In this document: positions 1-8,772 of the stretch, one piece after another | How positions within the stretch are numbered: the stretch's first letter is position 1 | How the letters are laid out: each line of letters starts with the position of its first letter | Source of the DNA: Mesorhizobium sp. J8 | Lineage (GTDB): Bacteria; Pseudomonadota; Alphaproteobacteria; Rhizobiales; Rhizobiaceae | Assembly (NCBI RefSeq): GCF_016591715.1 | Contig: NZ_AP024109.1 | Coordinates: forward strand, 1,426,001-1,490,000 | Direction: 5' to 3' | DNA length: 64,000 nucleotides | Notes under the pieces: generated by a model | Seen by the model: the letters and a program-made list of their open reading frames with translations, nothing else | Told to the model about the DNA's origin: nothing | Database searches by the model: none | Translations under genes and position numbers: made by a program

Positions 1-555
1 TGCCCTAAAACAAAAGCTGAAAGCGAAAAGTCGCAGCCGCCTGCGGACACGACTTGCCTCGCCCGGCAGGCTGGCGAGCCGCTCGTGGGTCGCTTCCTCT
101 CGGCGGAGGGCGAAGGAGGGCTCGGCGCACGTCTGGTGGCGCGTTTCGTCGAGGCGACAAAGCTTCCCGGCGAGATCACCGCCGGCCTCGGGGTGCTGCG
201 GGAGGATGGTAGCCCGAATGGCCGGACGGGTGAGAGCGAAAACGCGGAAGGCCGGCGTAGCCCCTTATCCGACTGCCGGCTCCTGCCCGCAAAGGACGAG
301 GAAAGCGCTTTCTCCGGCATCGGCTGCGCCGAGGCCGCGCGCGGCAGGCTCGAGCACCGCATCGTTCTTCGCGAAGAGCGTGTGGTCGACTATGCGATCG
401 ACGCTCCGACAAGCAGTCATTTCGGCGAAAACGGAATCGGGGAACGCTCTCTTGCGGCGCTCGCTGCGCCGACCCGTGCGGAGCTCGCGCTGCAGGCCGA
501 CCTTCTCGTTCGCGCTATCGACCCCTGCGTCGGCTATGAAGTGAGGTTCCACTGA
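1..555 (+). CDS. hupK: Hydrogenase expression/formation protein HupK, 3' part
   Basis: The frame is open from the window edge, so the start lies upstream and only the last 184 residues are visible. HupK is a degenerate relative of the [NiFe]-hydrogenase large subunit, thought to act as a scaffold in cofactor assembly. The C-terminus shows the family signature: an R-G-x-L-x-H segment, then an APT stretch, and the ending DPCVGYEV, which recalls the DPCxxCxxH motif of large subunits but lacks the second cysteine. A GTG at 85 lies inside the frame, but the similarity continues upstream of it. The stop overlaps the hypA start (TGATG), so the two are translationally coupled, as in the hup/hyp clusters of Rhizobium leguminosarum and Bradyrhizobium. 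The structural hup genes would be expected further upstream, outside the window. Confidence 0.75.
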   Translation, partial: CPKTKAESEKSQPPADTTCLARQAGEPLVGRFLSAEGEGGLGARLVARFVEATKLPGEITAGLGVLREDGSPNGRTGESENAEGRRSPLSDCRLLPAKDEESAFSGIGCAEAARGRLEHRIVLREERVVDYAIDAPTSSHFGENGIGERSLAALAAPTRAELALQADLLVRAIDPCVGYEVRFH

Positions 556-896
556 TGCACGAGATCGCGATTTGCGAGAGCATCCGCGGCATCTTCGAGG
601 AAGAAGCCGAAAAGCAGGCTTTCGTCAGGGTCGACCGCGTCTGCCTTGAGATCGGACGGCTCGCCGGTGTCGAGGTCGAGGCGTTGACATTCGGCTTCGA
701 CGTGGTGATGCGCGGGTCGCTCGCCGAGGGCGCGCGGCTCGATGTTCTGGAGATCGAGGGCCGCGCATGGTGCATGCCCTGCGGCCGCAGCGTCGCAATA
801 GGCCAGCGCTACGAACCGTGTCCAGGTTGCGGAAGCCATCAGCTGCAGGTGACCGGCGGCGACGAGATGAGGATCAAGGAATTGGAGGTGAGCTGA
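555..896 (+). CDS. hypA: Hydrogenase nickel-insertion protein HypA
   Basis: 113 residues, the normal HypA length. HypA is the cytoplasmic nickel chaperone that, with HypB, delivers Ni to the large-subunit precursor after HypCDEF have built the Fe(CN)2CO part. The N-terminus MHEIAI carries the nickel-ligand His2, and a zinc-finger loop is formed by Cys73, Cys76, Cys89 and Cys92 (CMPC and CPGC). The start overlaps the hupK stop, and its own stop overlaps the hypB start, so the operon is tightly coupled. No anaerobox (TTGAT-N4-ATCAA) was found inside the gene, although some R. leguminosarum hyp promoters lie in this position. Confidence 0.95.
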   Translation: MHEIAICESIRGIFEEEAEKQAFVRVDRVCLEIGRLAGVEVEALTFGFDVVMRGSLAEGARLDVLEIEGRAWCMPCGRSVAIGQRYEPCPGCGSHQLQVTGGDEMRIKELEVS

Positions 897-1813
897 TGTG
901 CAGCGTTTGCGGATGCGGCGAAGGCGAGGTGCGGATCGAAGCCAAGGCCGGCCATCGTCATCGCCGCGAAGACGGCCATCACGGCAATGACCATCACCAC
1001 AGTCATGCCGTCCATGGTCACGGACACGACCACCACCATCACGACCACCATTTACACGGCTACGGTTCGGACCCCGCCGGAGCCCATGCGCCCGGCATGG
1101 ACCAGGCGCGGCTGGTCCAGCTCGAAAAGGACATTCTTTCCAAAAACAACCGTTATGCCGCCGAGAACCGGGAGCTTTTCGCCGCGCGCGGCGTGCTCGC
1201 GCTCAACCTCGTGTCGAGCCCCGGCTCAGGCAAGACGACGCTGCTGTGCCGCACGATTGAGGCGCTGAAAGGCAAGGTTACGGCCGCCGTCATCGAAGGC
1301 GATCAGCAGACCTCGAACGACGCCGAACGCATCCGCGCCGCAGGGGTCGCGGCGATCCAGATCAACACCGGCAAAGGCTGCCATCTCGATGCGCACATGG
1401 TAGGCCATGGCGTCGAACATCTCGATGTCGCCGCGGGTTCGCTGCTCTTCATCGAAAATGTCGGCAATCTCGTCTGCCCGGCCGGCTTCGATCTCGGCGA
1501 GGCGCATAAGGTGGTGATCCTCTCGGTCACCGAGGGCGAGGACAAGCCGCTCAAATATCCCGACATGTTCCACGCTGCGGACCTGATGATCCTCAACAAG
1601 ACGGACCTTGTGCCGCATCTCGACTTCGGTCTCGAAGCCTGCATCGCCAATGCGCGCAAGGTCAATCCAAAGATCAAGGTCCTGCAGCTTTCGGCGCGGA
1701 CCGGCGAAGGGATGACCGACTGGACCGGATGGATCTTCGCCGCCCGTGCGATGGCGCTTGCCGGCCATCCACTCGAGGCCGAATTTCGGACTGAACTGAA
1801 GGGATCGGCCTGA
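896..1813 (+). CDS. hypB: Hydrogenase nickel-incorporation GTPase HypB
   Basis: 305 residues from the ATG that overlaps the hypA stop; an earlier in-frame start at 767 lies inside hypA and is rejected. The N-terminus has the CxxCGC nickel site (Cys2, Cys5, Cys7). It is followed by a histidine-rich stretch with about 18 His between residues 20 and 54, as in rhizobial HypB proteins that store nickel. The GTPase domain starts with the P-loop SPGSGKTT (about residues 108-115), and NKTD gives the guanine-specificity motif. GTP hydrolysis drives nickel delivery with HypA. The long His tract suggests a storage role in addition to insertion. Confidence 0.96.
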   Translation: MCSVCGCGEGEVRIEAKAGHRHRREDGHHGNDHHHSHAVHGHGHDHHHHDHHLHGYGSDPAGAHAPGMDQARLVQLEKDILSKNNRYAAENRELFAARGVLALNLVSSPGSGKTTLLCRTIEALKGKVTAAVIEGDQQTSNDAERIRAAGVAAIQINTGKGCHLDAHMVGHGVEHLDVAAGSLLFIENVGNLVCPAGFDLGEAHKVVILSVTEGEDKPLKYPDMFHAADLMILNKTDLVPHLDFGLEACIANARKVNPKIKVLQLSARTGEGMTDWTGWIFAARAMALAGHPLEAEFRTELKGSA

Positions 1814-2058
1814 TGTGCCTCGCCGTGCCCGCCCGCGTGGTGGAACTCCTGGACAACGACATGGCGGTCATCGCCTTCGACACCCTGAGGAAGCGCATCT
1901 CGCTCGCGTTTGTCGAGGATGTGGCGATCGGCGATTTCGTTCTCGTCCATGTCGGCTATGCGCTTCACAAGGTGAGCGTCGAGGAGGCAGAGCGCACGTT
2001 GAAGATGATGGCGCAAGCGGGTGTGCTTCAGAAGGAACTGGAGGCGATCTCGGCATGA
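1813..2058 (+). CDS. hypC: Hydrogenase maturation chaperone HypC
   Basis: 81 residues with the invariant N-terminus MCLAVPARV. Cys2 is the residue through which HypC binds HypD and carries the Fe(CN)2CO unit to the hydrogenase large subunit. The beta-barrel part (GDFVLVHVGYALHKV) and the charged C-terminal helix are present. The ATG overlaps the hypB stop and the gene's TGA overlaps the hypD ATG, so it lies in one translationally coupled run hupK-hypABCDE. A single hypC copy is seen here; a hupF paralogue, if any, would be outside the window. Confidence 0.95.
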   Translation: MCLAVPARVVELLDNDMAVIAFDTLRKRISLAFVEDVAIGDFVLVHVGYALHKVSVEEAERTLKMMAQAGVLQKELEAISA

Positions 2059-3206
2059 AATATGTCGACGAATATCGCGACCAGGAACTCGCGCGCACCG
2101 TTGCCGCTGCGATCGCGGCCGAGGTCGATCATGGCAGGAGCTACCATTTCATGGAATTCTGCGGCGGCCATACGCATGCGATCTTCCGCTACGGCGTGCA
2201 GGACCTGATGCCTGAGAACGTGCATTTCGTCCACGGTCCAGGCTGCCCGGTGTGCGTGCTACCGGTCTCGCGGCTCGACGATGCCGTGGAACTTGCCGAA
2301 CGGCATGGCGTGATCCTCTGCACCTATGGTGACATGATGCGCGTGCCGGATACCAAGCAGCGGAATCTTATCCGGGCAAAGGCTGACGGCGCCGACGTGC
2401 GCATGGTTTATTCGACGCTCGACGCGCTCAGGATCGCACGCGAGAATCCGGACCGGCAGGTCGTCTTCTTCGCCATCGGCTTCGAGACCACCACGCCGCC
2501 TACCGCAGCCGCGCTCAAGGCGGCCGAGGCCGAAGGGCTCAAGAATTTCAGCGTCTTCTGCAACCACGTGCTGACCCCGCCGGCTATCAGCCACATCCTG
2601 CAGTCGCCGGAGGTGCGAGACCTCGGCATCGTGAAGATCGATGGCTTTCTCGGACCCTCGCACGTCTCCTCCGTGATCGGTTCGCGGCCCTACGAGTTCT
2701 TCGCTGAAGAGTTCCAGAAACCGATCGTCATCGCGGGCTTCGAGCCGCTCGACGTGATGCAGTCGGTGCTGATGCTGATCCGTCAGGTCAATGAGGGGCG
2801 GCACGAGGTCGAGAACGAATACATCCGCGTAGTGACCGAGGAAGGCAATTTCAAGGCGCAGGCGCTGGTGAGCGAGGTCTTCGAGCTGCGCAAGAGCTTC
2901 GCCTGGCGCGGGCTGGGCATAATACCTAAGAGCGCCCTCCGCGTGCGCGACGCCTATGCCGATTTCGACGCCGAGAAGCGGTTCGAGCTGTCGGTCAAGG
3001 CTTCGCGCGAGGCGAAGTCATGCGAGTGCCCGTCGATCCTGCGCGGCGTCAAGAAACCGACTGACTGCAAGCTGTTCGCCACGGTCTGCACGCCGCAGAA
3101 CCCGATCGGCTCCTGCATGGTATCACCGGAAGGCGCCTGCGCGGCCTACTGGACCTACGGTCGCTTCCGCGAACAGCAGCCTTCCAAGCTGGAGCCAGCC
3201 GAATGA
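2055..3206 (+). CDS. hypD: Hydrogenase maturation iron-sulphur protein HypD
   Basis: 383 residues from the ATG overlapping the hypC stop (ATGA); the open frame further upstream is the hypC region read out of frame. HypD holds a [4Fe-4S] cluster and is the scaffold on which HypE-bound cyanide is transferred to iron. Signature motifs are visible: EFCGGHTH near residue 38, GPGCPVCVLP near residue 66, and the C-terminal cysteine cluster with CTPQNPIGSC and SPEGAC. Length and motifs are typical. It ends in a 4-base overlap with hypE. Confidence 0.96.
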   Translation: MKYVDEYRDQELARTVAAAIAAEVDHGRSYHFMEFCGGHTHAIFRYGVQDLMPENVHFVHGPGCPVCVLPVSRLDDAVELAERHGVILCTYGDMMRVPDTKQRNLIRAKADGADVRMVYSTLDALRIARENPDRQVVFFAIGFETTTPPTAAALKAAEAEGLKNFSVFCNHVLTPPAISHILQSPEVRDLGIVKIDGFLGPSHVSSVIGSRPYEFFAEEFQKPIVIAGFEPLDVMQSVLMLIRQVNEGRHEVENEYIRVVTEEGNFKAQALVSEVFELRKSFAWRGLGIIPKSALRVRDAYADFDAEKRFELSVKASREAKSCECPSILRGVKKPTDCKLFATVCTPQNPIGSCMVSPEGACAAYWTYGRFREQQPSKLEPAE

Positions 3207-4252
3207 CCGTGGCCAATCCCAGGCTCGCCGCGGACACCGCGCGCGTCCGCGGTTCGGTCGACATGACCCACGGCGCGGGCGGGCGCGCCATGGCCGAGCT
3301 CATCCGCGACATTTTCCATAAGCACCTCGCCAACCAGTATCTGGCGCAAGGCAATGACGGGGCGCTTCTGGGCAACGTCTCTGGCCGACTGGTGATGGCG
3401 GCCGACAGCCACGTCATTTCGCCGCTGTTCTTCCCGGGTGGCGACATCGGTGCGCTTTCCGTTCACGGCACCGTCAACGACGTCGCGATGATGGGTGCCC
3501 GCCCCCTCTGGCTCTCCGCCTCCTTCATCCTCGAAGAGGGATTTTCCCTCGCCGAGCTCGAGAAGATCGTCGTCTCGATGGCGCTGGCAGCGCGCCAGGC
3601 CGGCGTTCCGGTGGTCACCGGCGACACCAAAGTCGTGGAAAAGGGCAAGGGCGACGGCGTGTTCATCTCCACGACGGGAATCGGCGTCCTCTCCGAGGCC
3701 ACTGATATCGCTGGAAGCAACGCGCGGCCCGGCGACGCGATCATCGCCTCCGGCACGATGGGCGATCACGGCATCGCGATACTTTCCAAACGCGAGAATC
3801 TCGACTTCGAGACCGAGATCTTGTCCGACACGCAGCCGCTCAACGATCTGGTTGCCGCAATGCTCGCGGCAGTCCCTGGTATCCGCGTGCTGCGCGATCC
3901 GACCCGGGGCGGGCTCTCGGCCACGCTCAATGAGATTGCGCACCAGTCGAAGGTCGGCATGGTGATTAAGGAAAGGGCTGTGCCGGTAAAGCCGGAAGTC
4001 GCCGCGGCCTGCGAACTGCTCGGCCTTGATCCGCTCAACGTCGCCAACGAAGGCAAGGTGATTGCCATTTGCGCGGCGCACGACGCTGCAACCCTGCTCG
4101 CCTCCATGCGCACCCATCCCAAGGGACACGATGCGGCGATCATTGGCGAAGTCGTCGCGGACGAGCACGCGCTGGTTACCACGCACACCCGGCTCGGCGG
4201 CATGCGTGTGGTCGACTGGATCGCCGGCGAACAACTTCCCAGGATCTGCTGA
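3203..4252 (+). CDS. hypE: Hydrogenase maturation cyanide-transfer protein HypE
   Basis: 349 residues, a PurM/AIR-synthase-like ATPase. HypE dehydrates a carbamoyl group placed on its C-terminal cysteine by HypF into thiocyanate, the source of the CN ligands. The protein ends in PRIC, so the reactive terminal cysteine is intact. The N-terminus contains DMTHGAGGRAM, and the nucleotide-binding stretch GNDGALLG is present. The start overlaps the hypD stop. Immediately downstream is a broken hypX piece and then hypF, so hypF has been placed after hypE instead of between hypB and hypC as in R. leguminosarum. Confidence 0.96.
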   Translation: MTVANPRLAADTARVRGSVDMTHGAGGRAMAELIRDIFHKHLANQYLAQGNDGALLGNVSGRLVMAADSHVISPLFFPGGDIGALSVHGTVNDVAMMGARPLWLSASFILEEGFSLAELEKIVVSMALAARQAGVPVVTGDTKVVEKGKGDGVFISTTGIGVLSEATDIAGSNARPGDAIIASGTMGDHGIAILSKRENLDFETEILSDTQPLNDLVAAMLAAVPGIRVLRDPTRGGLSATLNEIAHQSKVGMVIKERAVPVKPEVAAACELLGLDPLNVANEGKVIAICAAHDAATLLASMRTHPKGHDAAIIGEVVADEHALVTTHTRLGGMRVVDWIAGEQLPRIC

Positions 4253-4253
4253 G

Positions 4254-4525
4254 ATGCGAGCCTTGCTTCCCGCCACCGCCTTCAATGCGCTCAGCCAGAG
4301 ACTCTTCGTCGGGACGAAGGGCACGAGGTCTTGATCGAGATCGACGTCAATGACCACCGCACGATCGAGGCGGTCGAGCTCTTCGAACTTGAGCTGGTCG
4401 TTGCACCTTGCCTGAGACGTGCGATCCCAGCGGCCCAAATCTACGAGAGCAATCCTGCACGATCCGTGATCTCAGGCCCGGCGAAGCCTTTTGCGATCAT
4501 GGCGCTGCGCTACACGGTCCATTGA
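4254..4525 (+). pseudogene. hypX: Frameshifted 5' remnant of hypX
   Basis: Starting 2 bases after hypE, the first frame reads MRALLPATAFNALSQRLFVG and then hits a stop. The similarity continues in another frame as DEGHEVLIEIDVNDHRTIEA, then ELVVAPCLRRAIPA. Joined, this matches the N-terminal formyltransferase-like domain of HypX, which makes the CO ligand under aerobic conditions. Only about 80-90 of some 560-600 residues remain, with a frameshift and a truncated end, so the gene cannot be functional. Its position directly after hypE agrees with the hypABFCDEX order of R. leguminosarum. The call rests on family recognition by eye. Confidence 0.65.
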
Positions 4526-4534
4526 GGGCCAGCG

Positions 4535-6874
4535 ATGGGGATGCTCCTGGCCGCTTCGCCCACCGCCCGGGGTCACCTGATGCGGGTCTCCGGCGCCGTG
4601 CAGGGCGTCGGCTTCCGCCCAACGGTCTGGCGCATCGCCACCGCCCTCGGACTCGCCGGCTACGTGCGCAACGATGCGGCGGGCGTCGAGATTACGTTGT
4701 GGTGCAGCGATGCCGAACTGGGCGCCTTCAGGCAAAGGCTCACCGCAGAGTGTCCGCCATTGGCGCGCGTCGACGCGATTCAAATCATTGATCTGGAAGG
4801 TGCGCCTCCGGCGGGCGGCTTTGCCATCGTTGCGAGCGCCGGCGGACGGGTGAGGACAAGCGCCGTCCCGGATGCCGCATGCTGTCCGGAATGCCTCGCT
4901 GAAATCCTCGACCCATGCGACCGTCGCTACTTCTACCCGTTCGCGAACTGCACGCATTGCGGTCCGCGCTTTTCGATCATCGAAGCAATTCCATACGACC
5001 GCGCCTCGACCTCGATGAAAGGCTTCGTCATGTGCGAGGAATGCCGGGCCGAGTACGAGAACCCGGCGGACCGGCGTTTCCATGCGCAGCCGATCGCCTG
5101 CCCCGCCTGCGGCCCGCGGATCTGGCTTGAAAACAGGGCTGGCATTGCAGTCGAAGGAGCGTCGAAGGCCGTTATCGACAGGGCGGCCGCCTTGATCGCA
5201 TCGGGGCACATCCTGGCTCTCAAAGGTGTCGGCGGCTTCCATCTCGCCTGTGATGCGACCGATGACGATGCCGTCGCGCGGCTGCGCAGTCGCAAGCGGC
5301 GCGAGGCGAAGCCTTTCGCGCTGATGGCACGCGACCTTCGGCAGATCGAGGAATTGGCTTGCATTTCCACCGAGGAACGCCAACTCCTCGCCTCGCGCGC
5401 GGCTCCGATCGTGCTGCTGCACGGCCGCAGGGACTTTCGCGTTGCGGCGGGGGTTGCTCCCGGCAATGACCGGCTCGGCTTGATGCTGCCCTACACACCG
5501 CTCCACCACCTCCTGATGCGGGCGCTCGACCGGCCGATAGTCCTGACTTCGGCCAATCGTTCCGCTCAGCCGCAGTGCACGGAAAACGACGAGGCAAGAT
5601 GCGAGCTCGGTGGCATTGCCGATCATTGGCTGATGCACGATCGAGCGATCGTCAACCGGCTGGATGATAGCGTTGTGCGCTGCGATCGACATGGCGTGTC
5701 GGTGCTGCGCCGTGCCCGGGGCCTTGCGCCGCAAGAGGTTGCCGTGCCGGCCGGGTTCGACGGCTCGCGGCGGGTATTTGCCGTCGGTGGTGATCTCAAG
5801 GCTGCCGTGTGCCTGGTCGGCAACGGCAAGGCGCTGCTTTCCCAACACCTCGGCGACCTCAAAGAACCGAAGAGCGAGCAGGCCTGGCGAGACGCCGCTG
5901 CGCTCCACTGGAATATCTTCGAGGCAAAGCCGGATATGGTCGTCGCCGACTTTCATCCAGCTTATCGCTCGACGCGCATCGGTCTCGAACTCGCGCGCGA
6001 GGCGGGGGTACGACTGTTCCGGGTCCAGCATCATCACGCCCATCTCGCCGCTTGCATTGCTCAGCACGGGCGCGCTCTCGACGCGCCCCCGGTACTTGGC
6101 GTGATCCTCGACGGTACGGGCTTCGGCGACGACGATACGATCTGGGGTGGCGAGTTCCTGCTGGGCGATTACCGCCGCTACGAGCGTCTTGCCCATTTCG
6201 ACGCGGTTGCGATCCCGGGCGGCGACAGGGCGAGCGGCGAGCCTTGGCGCAATGCCTATGCGCATCTTCGCGCTGCCTTCGGTCCCGATTTCCTCGCCGG
6301 TCCGGTGGGCAATCTGCCAGTTGCAAGGGCTTTGGCCGAAAAGCAGCACGGCGCCGTGGCGCAAATGATCGAAAGAGGAATCAACGCCCCGCTCGCATCC
6401 TCCGCCGGTCGCCTGTTCGATGCTTGCGCTGCCATCTTGGGCACATGCTTCGAGCGCCGGTCCTATGAAGGGCAGACGGGGATCGAACTGGAGGCGCTGG
6501 CCAACCCGTTCATGGAGGAAGCGGAGGCCTGGCCGCTGCCGCCGCAGAGCGGTTCGACCATCCGTTGGAGAGGGCTTTGGCAGGCCTTGCTGTCGGACAT
6601 AATCGCTGGCGTCGAGACGGGCCTGATCTCAGCGCGTTTCCATAAGACCCTCATCGCAATCATATCGAGCACCGCCGCTCGTCTGGCCGGCGAGCACCGG
6701 GTCGATACGATTGCTCTTTCCGGCGGCGTCTTCCAGAACCGACTGCTGCTCGAAGGCATGTTCTCGGGACTCTCCGCCGCTGGGTTCGAGGTGCTGGCCC
6801 ATTCGAACGTCCCGGCTAATGACGGGGGGCTGGCGCTCGGCCAGGCGATGATAGGCGTAGCCGCCCTCGGCTAA
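4535..6874 (+). CDS. hypF: Carbamoyltransferase HypF
   Basis: 779 residues, a full-length HypF. It uses carbamoyl phosphate and ATP to carbamoylate the C-terminal cysteine of HypE. Domains in order: an acylphosphatase-like N-terminus (RVSGAVQGVGFRPTVWR, about residues 17-33), zinc-finger cysteines (CCPECL, CTHCGPRFS, CEEC, CPACGPR, about residues 112-195), a YrdC-like nucleotide-binding region, and a Kae1/carbamoyltransferase-like C-terminal domain with QHHHAHLAA near residue 500. The start follows an AGGG-type Shine-Dalgarno. It is separated from hypE by the decayed hypX piece but lies on the same strand and is probably co-transcribed. Confidence 0.95.
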   Translation: MGMLLAASPTARGHLMRVSGAVQGVGFRPTVWRIATALGLAGYVRNDAAGVEITLWCSDAELGAFRQRLTAECPPLARVDAIQIIDLEGAPPAGGFAIVASAGGRVRTSAVPDAACCPECLAEILDPCDRRYFYPFANCTHCGPRFSIIEAIPYDRASTSMKGFVMCEECRAEYENPADRRFHAQPIACPACGPRIWLENRAGIAVEGASKAVIDRAAALIASGHILALKGVGGFHLACDATDDDAVARLRSRKRREAKPFALMARDLRQIEELACISTEERQLLASRAAPIVLLHGRRDFRVAAGVAPGNDRLGLMLPYTPLHHLLMRALDRPIVLTSANRSAQPQCTENDEARCELGGIADHWLMHDRAIVNRLDDSVVRCDRHGVSVLRRARGLAPQEVAVPAGFDGSRRVFAVGGDLKAAVCLVGNGKALLSQHLGDLKEPKSEQAWRDAAALHWNIFEAKPDMVVADFHPAYRSTRIGLELAREAGVRLFRVQHHHAHLAACIAQHGRALDAPPVLGVILDGTGFGDDDTIWGGEFLLGDYRRYERLAHFDAVAIPGGDRASGEPWRNAYAHLRAAFGPDFLAGPVGNLPVARALAEKQHGAVAQMIERGINAPLASSAGRLFDACAAILGTCFERRSYEGQTGIELEALANPFMEEAEAWPLPPQSGSTIRWRGLWQALLSDIIAGVETGLISARFHKTLIAIISSTAARLAGEHRVDTIALSGGVFQNRLLLEGMFSGLSAAGFEVLAHSNVPANDGGLALGQAMIGVAALG

Positions 6875-7126
6875 AAATGGTGCAGTTGCCTACCGTTCAG
6901 AGCCTTTGCTTGCATAAGGATGCCAACGCCAGCTGCATCTCCGATGCGGAGAGTCGAGGCACAGCGGATCTGGGCAAGCTCGCGACCGAAGTTCACGCTG
7001 TCCGGAGCAAGACATCCTTATCGTGCACTAGCCTGCCGCGATCAGTGCATTAACGTAAAGCCGCAGTCGTCAATTTGAATCGAGGAGGCCAGGCTCGAAA
7101 TAACTCCGACATTTCGCCGTCGGCTT

Positions 7127-7142
7127 TGTTCGGTTGGCGACA
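7127..7142 (+). promoter_or_regulatory. NifA upstream activator site (TGT-N10-ACA)
   Basis: The sequence shows TGT, ten bases, ACA exactly. It lies about 77 bases before the -24/-12 element at 7219, within the usual distance for NifA action. A TGT-N10-ACA motif occurs by chance fairly often; its pairing with a sigma-54-like promoter is what supports the call. The rest of the 432-base hypF-peroxidase gap shows nothing else I recognise. Confidence 0.5.
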
Positions 7143-7218
7143 CTGGCGATGTTGCGTGACACTGTCCCGTTCAAGCCGAACCGCTGAAAACTTCAGAAAA
7201 ATCTCGGTTGGCCTGGAA

Positions 7219-7234
7219 TGGCATGATCCTTGTT
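7219..7234 (+). promoter_or_regulatory. Sigma-54 (RpoN) promoter before the cytochrome c peroxidase gene
   Basis: TGGCAT-GATCC-TTGTT fits the TGGCAC-N5-TTGCW consensus at the essential GG and has a T instead of C in the -12 GC. The element lies about 73 bases before the ATG of the peroxidase gene and downstream of a TGT-N10-ACA site. This suggests expression with the nitrogen-fixation genes in nodules. Confidence 0.5.
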
Positions 7235-7306
7235 AGTCCCCATTCGCCAGACGTGGCCGCAGCCGACCACGCCTGCGGCCCGTGCCAAATGTGACGGGGG
7301 TAAGGG

Positions 7307-8449
7307 ATGGTACCGACCATAGCTGCATATCTGGCCAGCCTCAGATCCGCCTTCACGGCAGAGCGTTTTACCGTGAACACATTCCTTACCCTCTTCTTCC
7401 GCTTGGCGGCGGGCTGCATGACTTTTCCATGTGCTGCACTGATGTGCTTTCTGCTCGCTTCCGAGGCCATGGGGCAGGACAACCTGCTGGATGTGGCGAG
7501 GTCACTGTTCCGCCCCATTCCCAAGCGCGGTGCCGGTCTGGACCCCAATCCGGCGACGTCCGACAAGCTCGAGTTGGGAAAGATGATTTTTTTCGAGCCG
7601 CGGATCTCGAAGGCTCACAACATCAGCTGCAACACCTGCCATCAAATCGGCCGCGGCGGCGCTGATGGCCGCTCTACTTCAATAGGCCACAATTGGCAGC
7701 GCGGCGACCGAAATGCGCCAACGGTGCTCAATGCGGTGTTCAATATCGCCCAGTTTTGGGACGGCAGAGCCGCCGACCTGAAGGAGCAGGCTAGCGGCCC
7801 AATCGTGAACCCTATCGAGATGGGGACCAGTCCTGAACGGGCCGTCGCAGAGCTGAAGGGCATTCCCGGCTACGTAGAAGCGTTCGGCAAAGCGTTCCCA
7901 GATGAAATCAATCCCCTCAATTATGACAACATCGCGGAGGCGATCGCCGCGTTCGAGGCCACGCTGATCACACCCAACGCACCCTTCGACCGCTACCTTG
8001 AGGGCGATGAAAACGCGCTCACCAATGAACAGAAGGAAGGGCTCAGGCTTTTCGTCAACAGGGGATGCTCCTCCTGCCACAACGGAATTAATGTGGGCGG
8101 GGGCATGTATGCTCCTTTTGGCGTGGTCGAAAAGCCCGGCTGGGAGTTCCTGCCGCCTGACGACAAAGGACGCATTGAGGTGACACGCAAAGTGGACGAC
8201 GAGTACGTCTTTAAAGTTCCGACGTTGAGGAACGTCGCACTCACTGCCCCCTATTTTCACAGCGGCCACTCGTGGGACCTAGATCAGGCCGTGGCCGTGA
8301 TGGGCACCACTCAGCTCGGCACGCAGCTGAAACCCGAGGAAGTCGACAACATCGTTGCCTTTCTGCTGGCCCTCACAGGGGACCAGCCGCAGGTAGTCTA
8401 CCCAATCCTTCCGCCGAGCGTCGTTACGACTCCCCGGCCAGCGCCGTGA
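7307..8449 (+). CDS. Di-haem cytochrome c peroxidase (CcpA/MauG family)
   Basis: 380 residues. It has two c-type haem motifs, CNTCH (residues 108-112) and CSSCH (254-258), in the arrangement of bacterial di-haem peroxidases, which reduce hydrogen peroxide in the periplasm with electrons from small cytochromes. The N-terminus to about residue 55 is hydrophobic and ends in an A-x-G-like cleavage region, so export is expected. Conserved peroxidase segments follow (FFEPRISKAHNISC; APTVLNAVFN; FKVPTLRNVALTAPYFHSG). The ATG follows a GGGGGTAAGGG purine run. The NifA/sigma-54-type promoter suggests a role in peroxide removal during nitrogen fixation. MauG-like protein-oxidising activity cannot be excluded from sequence alone. 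Confidence 0.85.
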   Translation: MVPTIAAYLASLRSAFTAERFTVNTFLTLFFRLAAGCMTFPCAALMCFLLASEAMGQDNLLDVARSLFRPIPKRGAGLDPNPATSDKLELGKMIFFEPRISKAHNISCNTCHQIGRGGADGRSTSIGHNWQRGDRNAPTVLNAVFNIAQFWDGRAADLKEQASGPIVNPIEMGTSPERAVAELKGIPGYVEAFGKAFPDEINPLNYDNIAEAIAAFEATLITPNAPFDRYLEGDENALTNEQKEGLRLFVNRGCSSCHNGINVGGGMYAPFGVVEKPGWEFLPPDDKGRIEVTRKVDDEYVFKVPTLRNVALTAPYFHSGHSWDLDQAVAVMGTTQLGTQLKPEEVDNIVAFLLALTGDQPQVVYPILPPSVVTTPRPAP

Positions 8450-8772
8450 CCGCATAGCCTGCGAGGCGCAGAGGGACACCAACTCAGCATTGCAACGGCC
8501 TTTCAAGGGCCACGGTGGATGGTGAACGGCGCCCGCCATTTGGCTGTCATCAAAATTCGGCAACGACAGATATGCCGGAGTCAACGCGGGGGAATTCACG
8601 CCGGGGAATTGGAAGTCCGTGAGGCACCTCTCGAGCGCGCCTCTCCGCTGTTATCGAGGTCCAAACGGACCGCAGATATCGGACGAGCATACACACCATA
8701 CGCGCTGAGTACCTGCTGTCCACGCCAAATACGCCGACGCTGAGATGCGGATCAGAACCACAGATGCGCAAG
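8450..8772. other. Intergenic region between convergent peroxidase and nodD genes
   Basis: 323 bases between two stop codons. Short open frames are present on both strands, but none has a recognisable product or codon pattern. I see no clear terminator hairpin, repeat or nod box here. Confidence 0.5.

Noticed and set aside
3155..4438. 427-codon minus-strand frame over hypE and the hypX remnant
   Set aside because: The plus strand carries clear HypE and HypX similarity; the antisense frame is an effect of composition.
4472..6364. 630-codon open frame opposite hypF
   Set aside because: A shadow of the GC-rich hypF gene; its translation matches no family and it lies fully antisense.
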